In this document: piece by piece, positions 38,091-47,338 of the stretch
Layout of the letters: every line of letters begins with the position of its first letter
How positions within the stretch are numbered: position 1 is the stretch's first letter
NCBI RefSeq assembly: GCF_030227115.1
Contig: NZ_JASSUA010000001.1
Coordinates: forward strand, 1,860,001-1,924,000
Length of the DNA: 64,000 nucleotides
DNA from: Marinobacter sp. SS13-12
Lineage (GTDB): Bacteria; Pseudomonadota; Gammaproteobacteria; Pseudomonadales; Oleiphilaceae
Reading direction: 5' to 3'
Notes under the pieces: generated by a model
The model's input: only the letters and a program-made list of their open reading frames with translations
Database searches by the model: none
Told to the model about the DNA's origin: nothing
Program-made: the position numbers and the translations under genes

Positions 38091-39422
38091 TCAGTCGGAG
38101 GTTACCTCCTGCAAACGTAGTGCATTGAACATACCCGCCAGCCCCATCAGGCCCAGCACAAGAATGACCGCCACATCCGACACCATCGAGATCAGCGCCG
38201 TAAAGCCACCAGTTACCAGCAGCAGGCCACCGATGACGGTGTTGCTCACCGCTGTATAGTCGGTGCGTTTGTTGCCTCCGGCCATATCCACCAGATAAGT
38301 TTTTCTGCCCAGCCGTACACCGGCGTGGGCCACGCTCAGAATGAAGAAAGCGACCGGGTAAAACCAGACGCTGCCGGTTTCGGTTCGGTCGATCAGTGCG
38401 ATGGTGCCCACGACCAGGCATACACCACTGGCCATGGCGGCGCCACGAATCATCACTTTCCGGCTCGAAGTGTCGGCAGCCCAGCCCCAGAAACTGGCGC
38501 TGAGTGAGCTGGCGAGACTGCTGGCCAGCAGGAAAACCCCCAGCATCCAGCCAATATCGGATTCCTTCTGTGCCAGAACCACAAAGTAGGGGGCGGCCAG
38601 GGCCGAACAGAGCAGCAGTGCCCGGGTGACCACAAATTTCCGGAACGGAACGTCATCGCGGAGCAGGGAAAGACTGTTGAAGGCTTCTGCCATGGCATTG
38701 CCACCACCGCCGGTTTCACCGTCGTATTCTTCAACACCGGCAAACAGGAAGCCGGCAATAATCCAGAGTGAGGCAGCCAGTAGCAGCAGCACCGTATAAA
38801 AACCGATCGTCGGATCCCCCCGGTCCCAGAACAGCAGGGCCGTCAGGATAACGGTGGCGGTGCCGCCGAGGGTGGACGCCAGGCCGGAGAGCCGTCCCCG
38901 CCGGGTTTTGGGAATGCACTTGCCCTGCACGTCCTTCATGGACACGGAGCAGAAGCCGCGGGCCAGGGAAAAAACGATGAGTGCGGCAATGATGCTACCA
39001 CCGGCAGCGTAGCCCTCCAGAAACCACACACTTGCAGCCATGGCGATGACACTTGCCGCCTGCCCGAAGCTCCCGAGCGTCCAGAACCATTTTCGCACCG
39101 GCTTTTGCCTCACCCAGGCTCCGATCACCATCTGCGGAATCATCGACCCCGATTCACGGATCGGGACCAGCCAGGCCACCAGTGCAGGTGCGCCGATCGC
39201 ACTCAGCAGCCAGGCCAGGACCGTTTTGGGGCTGATCAACAAATCGCCGAGTTTGGTCAGCACGTTACTGCCAAGAATCAGGAAGAAGTTGCGGGGAACC
39301 TCGCGGCAGGCCTCCTCGGGAATATCGGTGCAGACGCGTGCGTCTTCTTCGTTGGCGATCAGGCTGTACAGTCGCTCGGCAGTGTCATCTTTCGGGGTTG
39401 GCAAATTGGTGTCCTCATGCAA
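38091..39422 (-). CDS. MFS transporter
   Basis: 443 residues with a cytoplasmic N-terminal stretch of about 45 residues (acidic, with two Cys) before the first helix, then about 12 helices. Loop motifs of the superfamily are seen in part: GAWVRQKPVRKWFW after the second helix region, FCSVSMKDVQGKCIPKTRRGRLSGL, and WGWAADTSSRKVMIRGAAMASG in the second half. No substrate can be assigned. It is divergent from rlmJ with about 100 bases between. Confidence 0.8.
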   Translation of the reverse strand: MHEDTNLPTPKDDTAERLYSLIANEEDARVCTDIPEEACREVPRNFFLILGSNVLTKLGDLLISPKTVLAWLLSAIGAPALVAWLVPIRESGSMIPQMVIGAWVRQKPVRKWFWTLGSFGQAASVIAMAASVWFLEGYAAGGSIIAALIVFSLARGFCSVSMKDVQGKCIPKTRRGRLSGLASTLGGTATVILTALLFWDRGDPTIGFYTVLLLLAASLWIIAGFLFAGVEEYDGETGGGGNAMAEAFNSLSLLRDDVPFRKFVVTRALLLCSALAAPYFVVLAQKESDIGWMLGVFLLASSLASSLSASFWGWAADTSSRKVMIRGAAMASGVCLVVGTIALIDRTETGSVWFYPVAFFILSVAHAGVRLGRKTYLVDMAGGNKRTDYTAVSNTVIGGLLLVTGGFTALISMVSDVAVILVLGLMGLAGMFNALRLQEVTSD

Positions 39423-39518
39423 ATCAGGGCTAAAGGATATCAGTCAGCGACAGGTTCTCAAGTCTTGCCTCCTCTGTTTCACTGATGCCTAATACCCGTC
39501 CGTCAACCGGGAGTCCTG

Positions 39519-40364
39519 ATGATGTTGAGTTACCTTCACGCTTTTCACGCCGGTAATTTCGCCGATATCCAGAAACATTCAGCGCTGGTGCTGGCTTTGC
39601 GAATGATGCAGGCCAAGCCTTCTGCGATTGCCTGCTTTGATACCCACGCAGGCAGTGCAAGCTATGATCTTGCCGGTGACCGGGCGCAGAAAACGGGTGA
39701 AGCAAACTCGGGGGTTCAAAAAGTCTGGCGCTACAGGGAACAACTGCAATCGGAGGACTGGCAGGTTCTCATCGAGGAGCTGGCACCCGGAGCAGGGCAC
39801 CATGGTGAGATTGAGCGTTATCCCGGTTCTCCCCACTGGTTTTACAGGTATCTGCGTGAGCAGGACAGCCTGACGGCCTTTGAACTGCATCCGGCCGAAA
39901 GTGAAACTCTGGCCCAGTGGGGTTCCGGGCGTTCCGGGGTTCGAATCTGTCGGGAGGATGGCCTGAAAGGGCTGCTCCGTGGCTTGCCTCCCAGACAGCC
40001 AAGGCTTCTGGTACTGACGGATCCTTCCTATGAGGTAAAAAGCGAGTATGAAGATGTGGCGGAGGCGCTGACGCGAGCCTGGCAGAAATGCCGGCACGGG
40101 GTGTACCTGATCTGGTATCCGATTCTGGCCGGCAGCGCCCATGAAAGACTAAAAAATGCAGTTTCCGGCGGCCCTGTGCGAAAAGTGCTTTGCAGTGAGA
40201 TAACGCTCAGGCAATCACCGGAGCGTGGTATGTCCGGCTCCGGGATGCTGGTGATCAATCCACCCTGGGGGTTTGACCGCAGGCTCGCGGCGATGATGGA
40301 AGCTGTTTCCGCCAGTGACTGTCTTGGCATTACGTCAACGATGGACTGGCTGGTTCCGGAATGA
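39519..40364 (+). CDS. rlmJ: 23S rRNA (adenine(2030)-N6)-methyltransferase
   Basis: 281 residues. RlmJ hallmarks are the opening YLHAFHAGNFADIQKHSAL, CFDTHAGSASYDL, HWFYRYLREQDSLTAFELHP, the catalytic region LLVLTDPSYEVKSEYE, VYLIWYPI, GMSGSGMLVINPPWGFD. The enzyme methylates A2030 of 23S rRNA. In most homologues the catalytic motif is DPPY; here it is DPSY. Two neighbouring ATGs at 39519 and 39522 are both possible starts. Confidence 0.92.
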   Translation: MMLSYLHAFHAGNFADIQKHSALVLALRMMQAKPSAIACFDTHAGSASYDLAGDRAQKTGEANSGVQKVWRYREQLQSEDWQVLIEELAPGAGHHGEIERYPGSPHWFYRYLREQDSLTAFELHPAESETLAQWGSGRSGVRICREDGLKGLLRGLPPRQPRLLVLTDPSYEVKSEYEDVAEALTRAWQKCRHGVYLIWYPILAGSAHERLKNAVSGGPVRKVLCSEITLRQSPERGMSGSGMLVINPPWGFDRRLAAMMEAVSASDCLGITSTMDWLVPE

Positions 40365-40382
40365 CGTGATCTACCTTCCGGT

Positions 40383-41462
40383 TCAGAGGTCGGGGACGTC
40401 CGACTCCGCCTCATCGACCATGCCGATGAGGCGTTCCAGAATGGCTTCTCCCCGTTTGCCCGCGATGCGGGCGTAGCTTTCGCGAACCGACAGGCTGGCT
40501 TCGCGGAAACGGTCACGCTCTTGTTCTGTCAGCTCAACGGTGCGAATGTCGCTGTTCTGCCGGATGGTTTCAAGGCGGCTGGCATTGAGCTCCGCCTGTA
40601 CTTCCCAGGCAAGAGGTGAGACCTCATCCAGCGCGTCTTCCAGCCAGCGTTTCTGGTCGTCCGGGAGGGCGTCAAACCACGCCTTGTTGGAAACCACTGA
40701 GGTGACAAACTGGGCGGGCCTGGCAAAAGTCATGGTGTTCTGGACCTCGTAAAATCCCATCTCTTCAATGGCAAAAACCGGGTTGGCCTGCCCTTCAATA
40801 CGTTGTAACTGCAGGTCGCTGTATACCTGCGAGTAGGGCGCCGGAGTCGGTGTCGCGCCATAGGCCCTGTAGGCTTCCGCCGAAATCTTCGAGGTCATGG
40901 TGCGGAATGCGAGCCCGTCGAAATCGGCAGGTGTTTTCAGGGGTTTGTTAGCGGTCCAGACCATCCAGCCCTCGGGTACAAAGCCGTGGAGCTGGAGGTC
41001 CTGTTCTGCGTAGGGTTCGCTGAACATCTGCACCAGTTCATCACTGGCCAGAATATCCCGGTTTACATTCTCGTCGTCCGACAGAAGGAAGTGGAGGGTG
41101 AAAACGCCGGTTTCCGGAACCACGTCGGCCAGATGCCCGGGGGATGCAAAAGCAAGATGGACCGACCCCTCGCGGGCCAGATCGGTCAACTGGATGGACG
41201 TTCCGATCGAGCCGTAGGGAAAGATGTCGATAAGGATATTGCCGTCCGAGATGCTTTCGATACGCTCTTTCAGTTCCAGCGCATAACGGTGCTGGACGCT
41301 GCCCTCAATTTCTTCAAGGGCGAACCGCCAGGTGACCGGGTAGGTGGGCTTTTCTTCGGCATCTTCACGGGTTGCGGTTGGAGAGGGGCTGTCGGAACAG
41401 CCAGCCAGTAGCAGAATAACCATCGCAAACAATGGGGCCCGCCAATGGCAAAATCTTCGCAT
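40383..41462 (-). CDS. TRAP transporter substrate-binding lipoprotein (DctP family)
   Basis: 359 residues from ATG 41462. The signal MRRFCHWRAPLFAMVILLLAGC has lipobox LAGC, so the protein is anchored instead of free in the periplasm. The DctP fold is visible: VTWRFALEEIEGSVQHRYALELKE, DIFPYGSIGTSIQLTDLAREGSVHLAFAS, GLAFRTMTSKISAEAYRAYGATPTP and SQVYSDLQLQRIEGQANP. Such proteins bind organic acids for DctQM permeases. No dctQ or dctM lies nearby, so it is an orphan or serves a distant permease. Confidence 0.85.
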   Translation of the reverse strand: MRRFCHWRAPLFAMVILLLAGCSDSPSPTATREDAEEKPTYPVTWRFALEEIEGSVQHRYALELKERIESISDGNILIDIFPYGSIGTSIQLTDLAREGSVHLAFASPGHLADVVPETGVFTLHFLLSDDENVNRDILASDELVQMFSEPYAEQDLQLHGFVPEGWMVWTANKPLKTPADFDGLAFRTMTSKISAEAYRAYGATPTPAPYSQVYSDLQLQRIEGQANPVFAIEEMGFYEVQNTMTFARPAQFVTSVVSNKAWFDALPDDQKRWLEDALDEVSPLAWEVQAELNASRLETIRQNSDIRTVELTEQERDRFREASLSVRESYARIAGKRGEAILERLIGMVDEAESDVPDL

Positions 41463-41553
41463 GTCCTGTCTCCGGCCGTTATCAACTGATTCTCGTACGC
41501 AAGGTACCACAATAAGCCGGCACAGTGGTTGCACCTTGCCGGGTGGCTCAACC

Positions 41554-41579
41554 AAAAAGGCCCCGCTAATGCGGGGCCT
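41554..41579 (-). terminator. Rho-independent terminator after the DUF4168 gene
   Basis: Read on the minus strand: AGGCCCCGC, loop ATTA, GCGGGGCCT, then a T-run. It follows the DUF4168 stop by about 27 bases and separates it from the TRAP gene. Confidence 0.88.
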
Positions 41580-41605
41580 GAAACGACACGATCGCAGGCA
41601 GTCGC

Positions 41606-42004
41606 TTACATCAGCGCGTCAACGCGGTTCCGTACCTGCGGCTCGCTGTTGTAGGCAGTTGCGATTGAGTTGTAGGTGGGAATATCCATCCCGGCATCCT
41701 CAATCACGGTCACCATCTCATCATTGGCTTCCATCTGCAGTTCCTGGGCTTTTTGCTGGGAATCGGCTGCTTCAATTTTCTCCATGTATTCGTCACGGAT
41801 ATCATTGATGCCTTCCTGAGCTTTAACGAACTGCTTCAGTTCCTGGTCGTTGAAATTGGTGTTCTGGGTGCCTGCAGCAGCCGGGTCGCTGTAGCCACCG
41901 TCGCTGTCAGCAGATTCCGGGCTTTGCTGGTTGTCCTGCGCGAGGGCAGGGCCGGCGGCAAGCAGTGCCAGGGATGCGGTCAATGAAACGAGAAGCTTGT
42001 TCAT
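41606..42004 (-). CDS. DUF4168 domain secreted protein
   Basis: 132 residues with a cleavable signal (MNKLLVSLTASLALLAAGPALA). The mature part has a short acidic low-complexity stretch and the DUF4168 core: FNDQELKQFVKAQEGINDIR, then a Gln/Glu-rich helix and TYNSIATAYNSEPQVRNRV. Family members are exported and of unknown function. A gagaacg-type site precedes ATG 42004. Confidence 0.87.
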   Translation of the reverse strand: MNKLLVSLTASLALLAAGPALAQDNQQSPESADSDGGYSDPAAAGTQNTNFNDQELKQFVKAQEGINDIRDEYMEKIEAADSQQKAQELQMEANDEMVTVIEDAGMDIPTYNSIATAYNSEPQVRNRVDALM

Positions 42005-42211
42005 AACGTTCTCCTTTTGCAGTGATTGGATTGCTTGCGTGTTCTACAAACAATCTTGGCGAACCGTAAGGGTGGTTCTGGTTGATTGATGCTTTCTCTG
42101 TGACACCTATCAAGCCCCGTGCCAGTTTTTGAATAGCTCATTAAATGCAATAAAAACAATATCCTAGAGTTTATAAGAGGTTAATGGTAGGTAATGTGTG
42201 TTGTGGCGAAA

Positions 42212-42238
42212 TGTCACATGTGGCATAGATGTGTGACA
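42212..42238. promoter_or_regulatory. Inverted repeat upstream of the kinase/NtrC-type operon
   Basis: Arms TGTCACA (42212-42218) and TGTGACA (42232-42238) have centres 20 bases apart, about two helical turns, so a dimeric regulator could bind both on one face. It lies 18-44 bases before the kinase start and may be an autoregulatory site. Confidence 0.4.
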
Positions 42239-42255
42239 CTTTGTCGGAGTTCGCC

Positions 42256-43758
42256 ATGAAAAGGCCTGTGCTCACCGCTCAAAAAATGTTCCGGTCACTA
42301 CGCCTGACCCTGGTATTGAGCATCGTCGTTCCGCTTATGGTGTTCAGTGGTGTCGCTATCTATGTGGGGCTGGGTGCCGTGGAGGAAAACCTGAACGATC
42401 GTCTGAGAGAGGATCTGGAGCTTGTTGCCCGTGCGGTTAGCGGCCCGCTCTCACAGGCCATGTCTGATGGCGATGAAATTGTCATGGGCGAGTCGCTGAA
42501 ATCGATATTCCGGATTGGCCGGGTGTTCGGGGCCTCCGTTTTCGATGAGGATGGTCAGCAGGTTGCCAGTCTGGGGGTTGCTGACACTGACGTCACCCGC
42601 AGTGACAGTGCCGAGCGGGTTATCGCCAGCGGTAAAGTCGGCGGTGCCTTTCGCCAGGTTGACGGGGTTTCTGTTTTTTCCCAGTTCACGCCGCTGATTG
42701 TCGGCGATGGCCGGATTCAGGGGCTGCTTCAGGTGACTCGCAAGCGCAGTGACTTCCACGAGTTGGTGGCATCCAGCCGCATCTGGGCCGTCACCATCTG
42801 GTCAATGGTGTCGCTGATGGTCATCCTCGTTGTGGTGCTGGGGCACTACGGAGCAGTCGGGCGTCATGTCAGCCGTTTGTTGGGAATCATGGAGCAGATG
42901 GCACCCGGGCGCTGGCGAGTTGACGAAGCGCCCGCCGGGCCACGGGAACTGCGCCAGATTCACGAGGGCCTGCGTGATATGGGGGAGCGCATGATGCAGG
43001 CAGAAACCGAAATAAGGGCAAGCGTCGAGCGTGAAAGGGAACTTGCCGAACAGCTCGAATACCAGGAGAAAGTGGCCATGATTGGCCGCGTGGCGGGTGG
43101 TGTTGCCCACGAACTTGGCGCTCCACTGAGTGTCATTCAGGGTCGTGCCAACATACTGGGCCGGGGCGATCTGGCTGACGGTGACAGGCGACATCTCACG
43201 GATATAGAGCACCAGGTCGAGCGCATGACACTGATCATCCAGCAGCTACTTGATTGCTTCCGTCACGTTCCTGACTCCCGCCGCAAGACCGATCTGGCGG
43301 CAACCGCAAAGGAAGTCGTGGGGCGCATCCGTGAAGAGCCCAGGTGCCAGGGGGTAGAGATCCGGTCCGCAATCCCCAATAGGACGGCAGACATCCTGGC
43401 AGAGCCGACCCGTCTTGAGATGGCATGCGTGAATATCATCCGTAATGCCTGCCAGGCGGCCCGCTCAACAGTGACAGTGGCTCTTGCCGAGCATGACGGG
43501 CTGTGGGAGTTGCGGGTGGGTGACGATGGTCCGGGGATAGCGGAAGCCATGCGTGAGCGCATTTTCGAGCCCTTCTTCAGTACCCGCGCTGCGGGTGAAG
43601 GGACCGGTCTTGGGCTCGCCGTTGTTGGCAGTGTGCTCAAAGAGCACGGCGGCCGGATTGAGGTGGGCTCGAGCCCTGAGGGCGGATGCCGGATGTCTAC
43701 TTTCTGGCCGGTTTATCAACACCAGGAAGCCCTTGGAGAGAACAGTCATGAGCCGTAA
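42256..43758 (+). CDS. Sensor histidine kinase (NtrB/ZraS-like)
   Basis: 500 residues from ATG 42256 (cggag site). A cytoplasmic start, helix near 22-42, periplasmic domain of about 130 residues (double-sensor-like, with FGASVFDEDGQQVASLG), second helix near 180-200, HAMP-like linker, coiled region, dimerisation domain with phospho-acceptor His in GGVAHELGAPLSVIQGRANIL, and ATPase motifs NIIRNACQAA, GDDGPGI, FEPFFST and GTGLGLAVV. Partner of the sigma-54-type regulator whose start overlaps its end by 11 bases. Confidence 0.9.
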   Translation: MKRPVLTAQKMFRSLRLTLVLSIVVPLMVFSGVAIYVGLGAVEENLNDRLREDLELVARAVSGPLSQAMSDGDEIVMGESLKSIFRIGRVFGASVFDEDGQQVASLGVADTDVTRSDSAERVIASGKVGGAFRQVDGVSVFSQFTPLIVGDGRIQGLLQVTRKRSDFHELVASSRIWAVTIWSMVSLMVILVVVLGHYGAVGRHVSRLLGIMEQMAPGRWRVDEAPAGPRELRQIHEGLRDMGERMMQAETEIRASVERERELAEQLEYQEKVAMIGRVAGGVAHELGAPLSVIQGRANILGRGDLADGDRRHLTDIEHQVERMTLIIQQLLDCFRHVPDSRRKTDLAATAKEVVGRIREEPRCQGVEIRSAIPNRTADILAEPTRLEMACVNIIRNACQAARSTVTVALAEHDGLWELRVGDDGPGIAEAMRERIFEPFFSTRAAGEGTGLGLAVVGSVLKEHGGRIEVGSSPEGGCRMSTFWPVYQHQEALGENSHEP

Positions 43759-45133
43759 TCCATCCTCGATTCTGCTGGTGGAAGACGACGCCAGTTTACG
43801 AACCTTGCTGGCGGAAGAGCTTGAGGTGGACGGTTACCGGGTAATCTGCGCCGGAACAGCGGAGGAAGGGCGCAGGCTCGCCCTGGAATCAGGCGCTGAT
43901 CTGGTTGTTTCGGATCTCCGGCTTCCGGACGGTGATGGGTTGTCGATACTCCGGCAGCTGCAGGCTGAGGGCAGGTCGGTGTCGTTTATCATCATTACTG
44001 CTTTTGGCACGGTCGATCAGGCGGTGGAGGCCCTCAAGGCGGGCGCCGATGATTTTCTCACCAAACCACTCTCCACCGATCATCTGAGATTGAAGATCAA
44101 GCGTTTGCTGGCCCACGCGGCCATTACCAGCGAACTGGCTCGCTACAAGTCGCAGACCACAGAAGACAATTCACTCGGCCTGGTGGGTGAAAGCCGGGCA
44201 TTGGTACAGCTGAGGAATGAGATCAAACAGGTGGCCAGAAGCCAGGCCGCGGTTCTGATCAGCGGTGAAAGCGGGACCGGCAAGGAGCTGGTGGCCCGCG
44301 CAATCCACAGGGAGAGTGACCGCAGGGGCCGGCCGTTCATCCCGGTTAATTGTGCCGGCATTCCACAGGAACTGATGGAAAGTGAGTTCTTCGGTCATGA
44401 AGCCGGCGCCTTCACCGGGGCGAAATCCTCGCGTCCGGGGCTGTTTGCAGAGGCGGATGGTGGCACGCTGCTGCTGGACGAAATCGGAGAAATGCCCCTG
44501 GCCTTGCAGGCTAAGTTGTTGCGGGTATTGCAGGAAGGCACGATCAAGCCGGTGGGCGCCGACCAGGAAGAGAAGGTGGATGTACGCATCATCGCTGCAA
44601 CCCATCAGGATCTGATCAAAGCCGTGGAGCAGGGGAACTTCCGGGAAGACCTTTATTACCGGCTGGAAACCCTGACCCTGGTCGTGCCTCCGCTGCGGGA
44701 GCGTGGAGACGACGTGGACCTCCTCGCCATGCACTTTCTGAGGGATTCGGCGAAGCGGCACAACCGTGGTTTCCTGCAGATGAGCGAGGTGGTATCACAG
44801 ATCCTCGCTGACTACCCGTTTCCGGGCAATGTTAGAGAGTTGGGCAGTGCCATAGAGCGGGCTGTGACCTTCTGCGAAGGTGAGGTAATCCTCCCGGAGC
44901 ATCTGCCCGCCCGGATACGTAAACGCCGGACGGAGACACCTGAAGCAAGGCCCGGCCTGCCCGCAGGAAATCTCGCAGACTGGCCCACCCTGGATCAGGT
45001 TCAGCAGGATTATGTCGAGCGTGTTATCACTGCCGTGGATGGCAACAAGCGGCGGGCCGCACAGATACTGGGGGTAAATCGTCGCACTCTTTATCGCTGG
45101 CTGGATAGCGAAAAGGACGAGGCTCATGACTAA
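43748..45133 (+). CDS. NtrC-family sigma-54-dependent response regulator
   Basis: 461 residues: receiver with Asp56 (VVSDLRLPDGDG) and Lys in DDFLTKPLSTDHL; AAA+ domain with Walker A GESGTGKELVARAIH, sigma-54 contact loop GAFTGAKSSRPGLFAEADGG, Walker B TLLLDEIGEM and arginine-finger region FREDLYYRLETLTLVVPPLRERGDD; C-terminal Fis-type helix-turn-helix (NKRRAAQILGVNRRTLYRWL). It should activate sigma-54 promoters when phosphorylated by the kinase upstream. No sigma-54 promoter is evident to me in the adjoining gaps. It overlaps the DMT exporter start by eight bases. Confidence 0.93.
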   Translation: MSRNPSSILLVEDDASLRTLLAEELEVDGYRVICAGTAEEGRRLALESGADLVVSDLRLPDGDGLSILRQLQAEGRSVSFIIITAFGTVDQAVEALKAGADDFLTKPLSTDHLRLKIKRLLAHAAITSELARYKSQTTEDNSLGLVGESRALVQLRNEIKQVARSQAAVLISGESGTGKELVARAIHRESDRRGRPFIPVNCAGIPQELMESEFFGHEAGAFTGAKSSRPGLFAEADGGTLLLDEIGEMPLALQAKLLRVLQEGTIKPVGADQEEKVDVRIIAATHQDLIKAVEQGNFREDLYYRLETLTLVVPPLRERGDDVDLLAMHFLRDSAKRHNRGFLQMSEVVSQILADYPFPGNVRELGSAIERAVTFCEGEVILPEHLPARIRKRRTETPEARPGLPAGNLADWPTLDQVQQDYVERVITAVDGNKRRAAQILGVNRRTLYRWLDSEKDEAHD

Positions 45134-46031
45134 CCAGAAACACGCCATGCTGTATGGTCTGGGCACGGTGCTGCTCTGGTCCACCGTCGCCACAGCCTTC
45201 AAGCTGTCGTTGCGGGAGCTGAGCCCGATACAGATGCTGGTAGTGGCCTGTTCCGCCTCGGTGCTGGTTATGGCACTGGTGCTCATGCTCCAGCGTCGCT
45301 GGCACCTGGTTTTCCAGTTGAGTCGGCGCCAGTATCTACAGTCCATCGGAATGGGGCTGATCAACCCCTGCCTGTATTATTTTCTGCTGTTCGGCGCCTT
45401 TGATCGACTCCCAGCCCAGGAAGCCCAGCCCCTGAACTACACCTGGGCACTGGTGTTGGCGTACCTCTCGGTGCCCTTTCTGGGGCAGCGGCTGAGGCGC
45501 GCGGATATCATTGCCGGGCTGATCTGTTACAGCGGTGTGGTGGTGATTGCGACCCGCGGTGATGTCTTTTCAATGACCTTCTCCGACCCCCTCGGAGTGG
45601 CGTATGCGATCGGCAGCACACTGGTCTGGGCCTCCTACTGGATTATTGCCACACGGGACACCCGGGACCCGGTGGTGGGGCTGTTCCTGAACTTCCTGTG
45701 CGGCTTGCCGGTGATCGTGGCGATCTGTGCCCTGACAGCGGGCTTTGACTTCAGCCCAGGTACCGGCCTTACGGCCGCCATCTACGTAGGCGTTTTCGAG
45801 ATGGGCATTGCCTTTATTCTATGGTCCTATGCCATGAAAAAGGCCGAGAATACCTCCCGGGTGAGCAACCTGATTTTTATCTCCCCGTTCCTGTCCCTGG
45901 TATTTATCTATTTCATCCTCGGGGAAATCATTCTGCCGTCCACCTACATTGGTCTGGTTCTGATTGTCGCGGGGTTATGGATTCAGCAGCGCAAGGCCCG
46001 GGAAAAAATGGCCAGGGCACAATCCACATGA
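45126..46031 (+). CDS. DMT superfamily transporter (EamA family)
   Basis: 301 residues with ten membrane helices in two EamA repeats, e.g. [21 protein letters not shown] at the start and [19 protein letters not shown] in the second half, with [23 protein letters not shown] typical of EamA proteins. Members export amino acids and other metabolites; the substrate is unknown. It overlaps the regulator by eight bases and the GIY-YIG gene by four, so the four genes from 42256 form one coupled unit. Confidence 0.87.
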   Translation: MTNQKHAMLYGLGTVLLWSTVATAFKLSLRELSPIQMLVVACSASVLVMALVLMLQRRWHLVFQLSRRQYLQSIGMGLINPCLYYFLLFGAFDRLPAQEAQPLNYTWALVLAYLSVPFLGQRLRRADIIAGLICYSGVVVIATRGDVFSMTFSDPLGVAYAIGSTLVWASYWIIATRDTRDPVVGLFLNFLCGLPVIVAICALTAGFDFSPGTGLTAAIYVGVFEMGIAFILWSYAMKKAENTSRVSNLIFISPFLSLVFIYFILGEIILPSTYIGLVLIVAGLWIQQRKAREKMARAQST

Positions 46032-46315
46032 GCCAGTGGTTTGTCTATATGGTGCGAACGGCCAGGGGAGCCCTCTACACCGGCATCACTACGGATGTGC
46101 CACGCCGGTTTGCGGAGCATCAGGCCGGCGCCCCAAAGGGTGCCAGAAGCTTGCGGGGAAAGGGGCCCCTTGAGCTGGTCTTCTCTGCCGAGACCCGGGA
46201 CCGGGTAACTGCGTCGCAACTGGAGTGGCAGATCAAGCGTTGGCCGCGCCGGCAGAAAGAGGCACTGGTTCGCGGTGAGTTGTCCCTGCCCGATCTGACC
46301 GCGTTAAAAACCTGA
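46028..46315 (+). CDS. GIY-YIG nuclease domain protein (UPF0213/YhbQ-like)
   Basis: 95 residues, a single GIY-YIG domain: [20 protein letters not shown] carries the GLY-YIG equivalent as ALY-TGI, followed by [29 protein letters not shown] and the conserved [20 protein letters not shown]. The YhbQ family is named a putative endonuclease; its role is unsettled. The ATG at 46028 overlaps the DMT gene stop (ATGA). Confidence 0.9.
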   Translation: MSQWFVYMVRTARGALYTGITTDVPRRFAEHQAGAPKGARSLRGKGPLELVFSAETRDRVTASQLEWQIKRWPRRQKEALVRGELSLPDLTALKT

Positions 46316-46329
46316 TTGCCGCTGGACCA

Positions 46330-47223
46330 TCAGGTGGTGAGGTGGCGTCGAATAAACTGGCCCGCCGTTTCCAGCGCTTCGGTGGCCCGGTCCAGCTGCC
46401 CGGCATGCACCTGGAACACATGCCAAAGGCTGTTATAGATCTCCAGCCGGGTATCCACGCTGTCCCGGTTGGCCACTGTCGCCAGGCGCTGAGCGTCGTT
46501 CATCAGGATTTCCTGGCTGCCTACCTGGATCAGCAAGGGGGGCAAGCCGGAAAGGTCCCCATAAACCGGAGAGACGTAAGGGTTGGCTACAGGTTCACTA
46601 CCACAATACAGGCGGGCGGCCTTATCGATCCAGCGTCTTTGCAGAACCGGCTCACATTCCGGTGAGTAAAGGTGTGCATTGGAAAGGTCGGTCCAGGGAG
46701 ACATGACCATCAGTGATGAGGGCAGGGGCAACCCTTTGTCCCGCAAGCGCATTGCCAGTGCGATGGCCAGCCCGCTTCCGGCAGAGTCGCCCGCGAGGCT
46801 GAGTGACGCCGGCGGATGTCCCTCGTCAAGCAGCGCCAGATAAACGGCTTCCGCATCGTCCAGGGCTGCCGGGTAAGGGTTTTCGGGGGCCAGCCGGTAG
46901 TCAGGTACTATTACGATGGTGCCGCTGGCCCTGGCGAGGTGCCCGGTAATTCCCCGGTGAGTTCGCGGGGAGCCGATGATATAACCGCCACCATGGAAAT
47001 ACAGTACGACACCGTCCGGGTTGTCACTGTGGCAGACTCGCGTTATGGCAACGCCCTCGGCCTCAATGTTTTCAAAGCGGGTGCCACGGGGTGGAACCGA
47101 GGTCAGATAGGCTTTGCTCACCAGTTTGCGCTGAATGCTTACCGGAACGGCAGGGTGCAGCAAAGGCCTGATCAGGCGGATCATGGTCTGGCGCAGTCCT
47201 GTTTCCAGGGCAGTTTGTATCAT
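46330..47223 (-). CDS. Alpha/beta hydrolase, hormone-sensitive lipase (HSL) family
   Basis: 297 residues. HSL traits: oxyanion motif YFHGGGYIIGSPRTH, nucleophile LAGDSAGSGLAIAL, acid loop LPPLLIQVGSQEILMNDAQR and catalytic His in LWHVFQVHAG. Such enzymes hydrolyse short to medium acyl esters in the cytoplasm. No signal peptide. It is divergent from the second hydrolase at 47339. Confidence 0.88.
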   Translation of the reverse strand: MIQTALETGLRQTMIRLIRPLLHPAVPVSIQRKLVSKAYLTSVPPRGTRFENIEAEGVAITRVCHSDNPDGVVLYFHGGGYIIGSPRTHRGITGHLARASGTIVIVPDYRLAPENPYPAALDDAEAVYLALLDEGHPPASLSLAGDSAGSGLAIALAMRLRDKGLPLPSSLMVMSPWTDLSNAHLYSPECEPVLQRRWIDKAARLYCGSEPVANPYVSPVYGDLSGLPPLLIQVGSQEILMNDAQRLATVANRDSVDTRLEIYNSLWHVFQVHAGQLDRATEALETAGQFIRRHLTT

Positions 47224-47338
47224 TGTTCACTCCGCTTTAACGGCCTAAAAGGTGTTGTGGTGTGCTAATCTAACGGCTGGGCCCCCGGCGGCCAACGTGC
47301 CAACTTTGCACCTATTGATAACAGGCGTTTAACTCTAC

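Noticed and set aside
42181..42240. A possible sigma-54 promoter before the kinase gene (GTGGC and TGGCAT words)
   Set aside because: The GG and GC pairs do not fall at the -24/-12 spacing, and no TTGC element is present.
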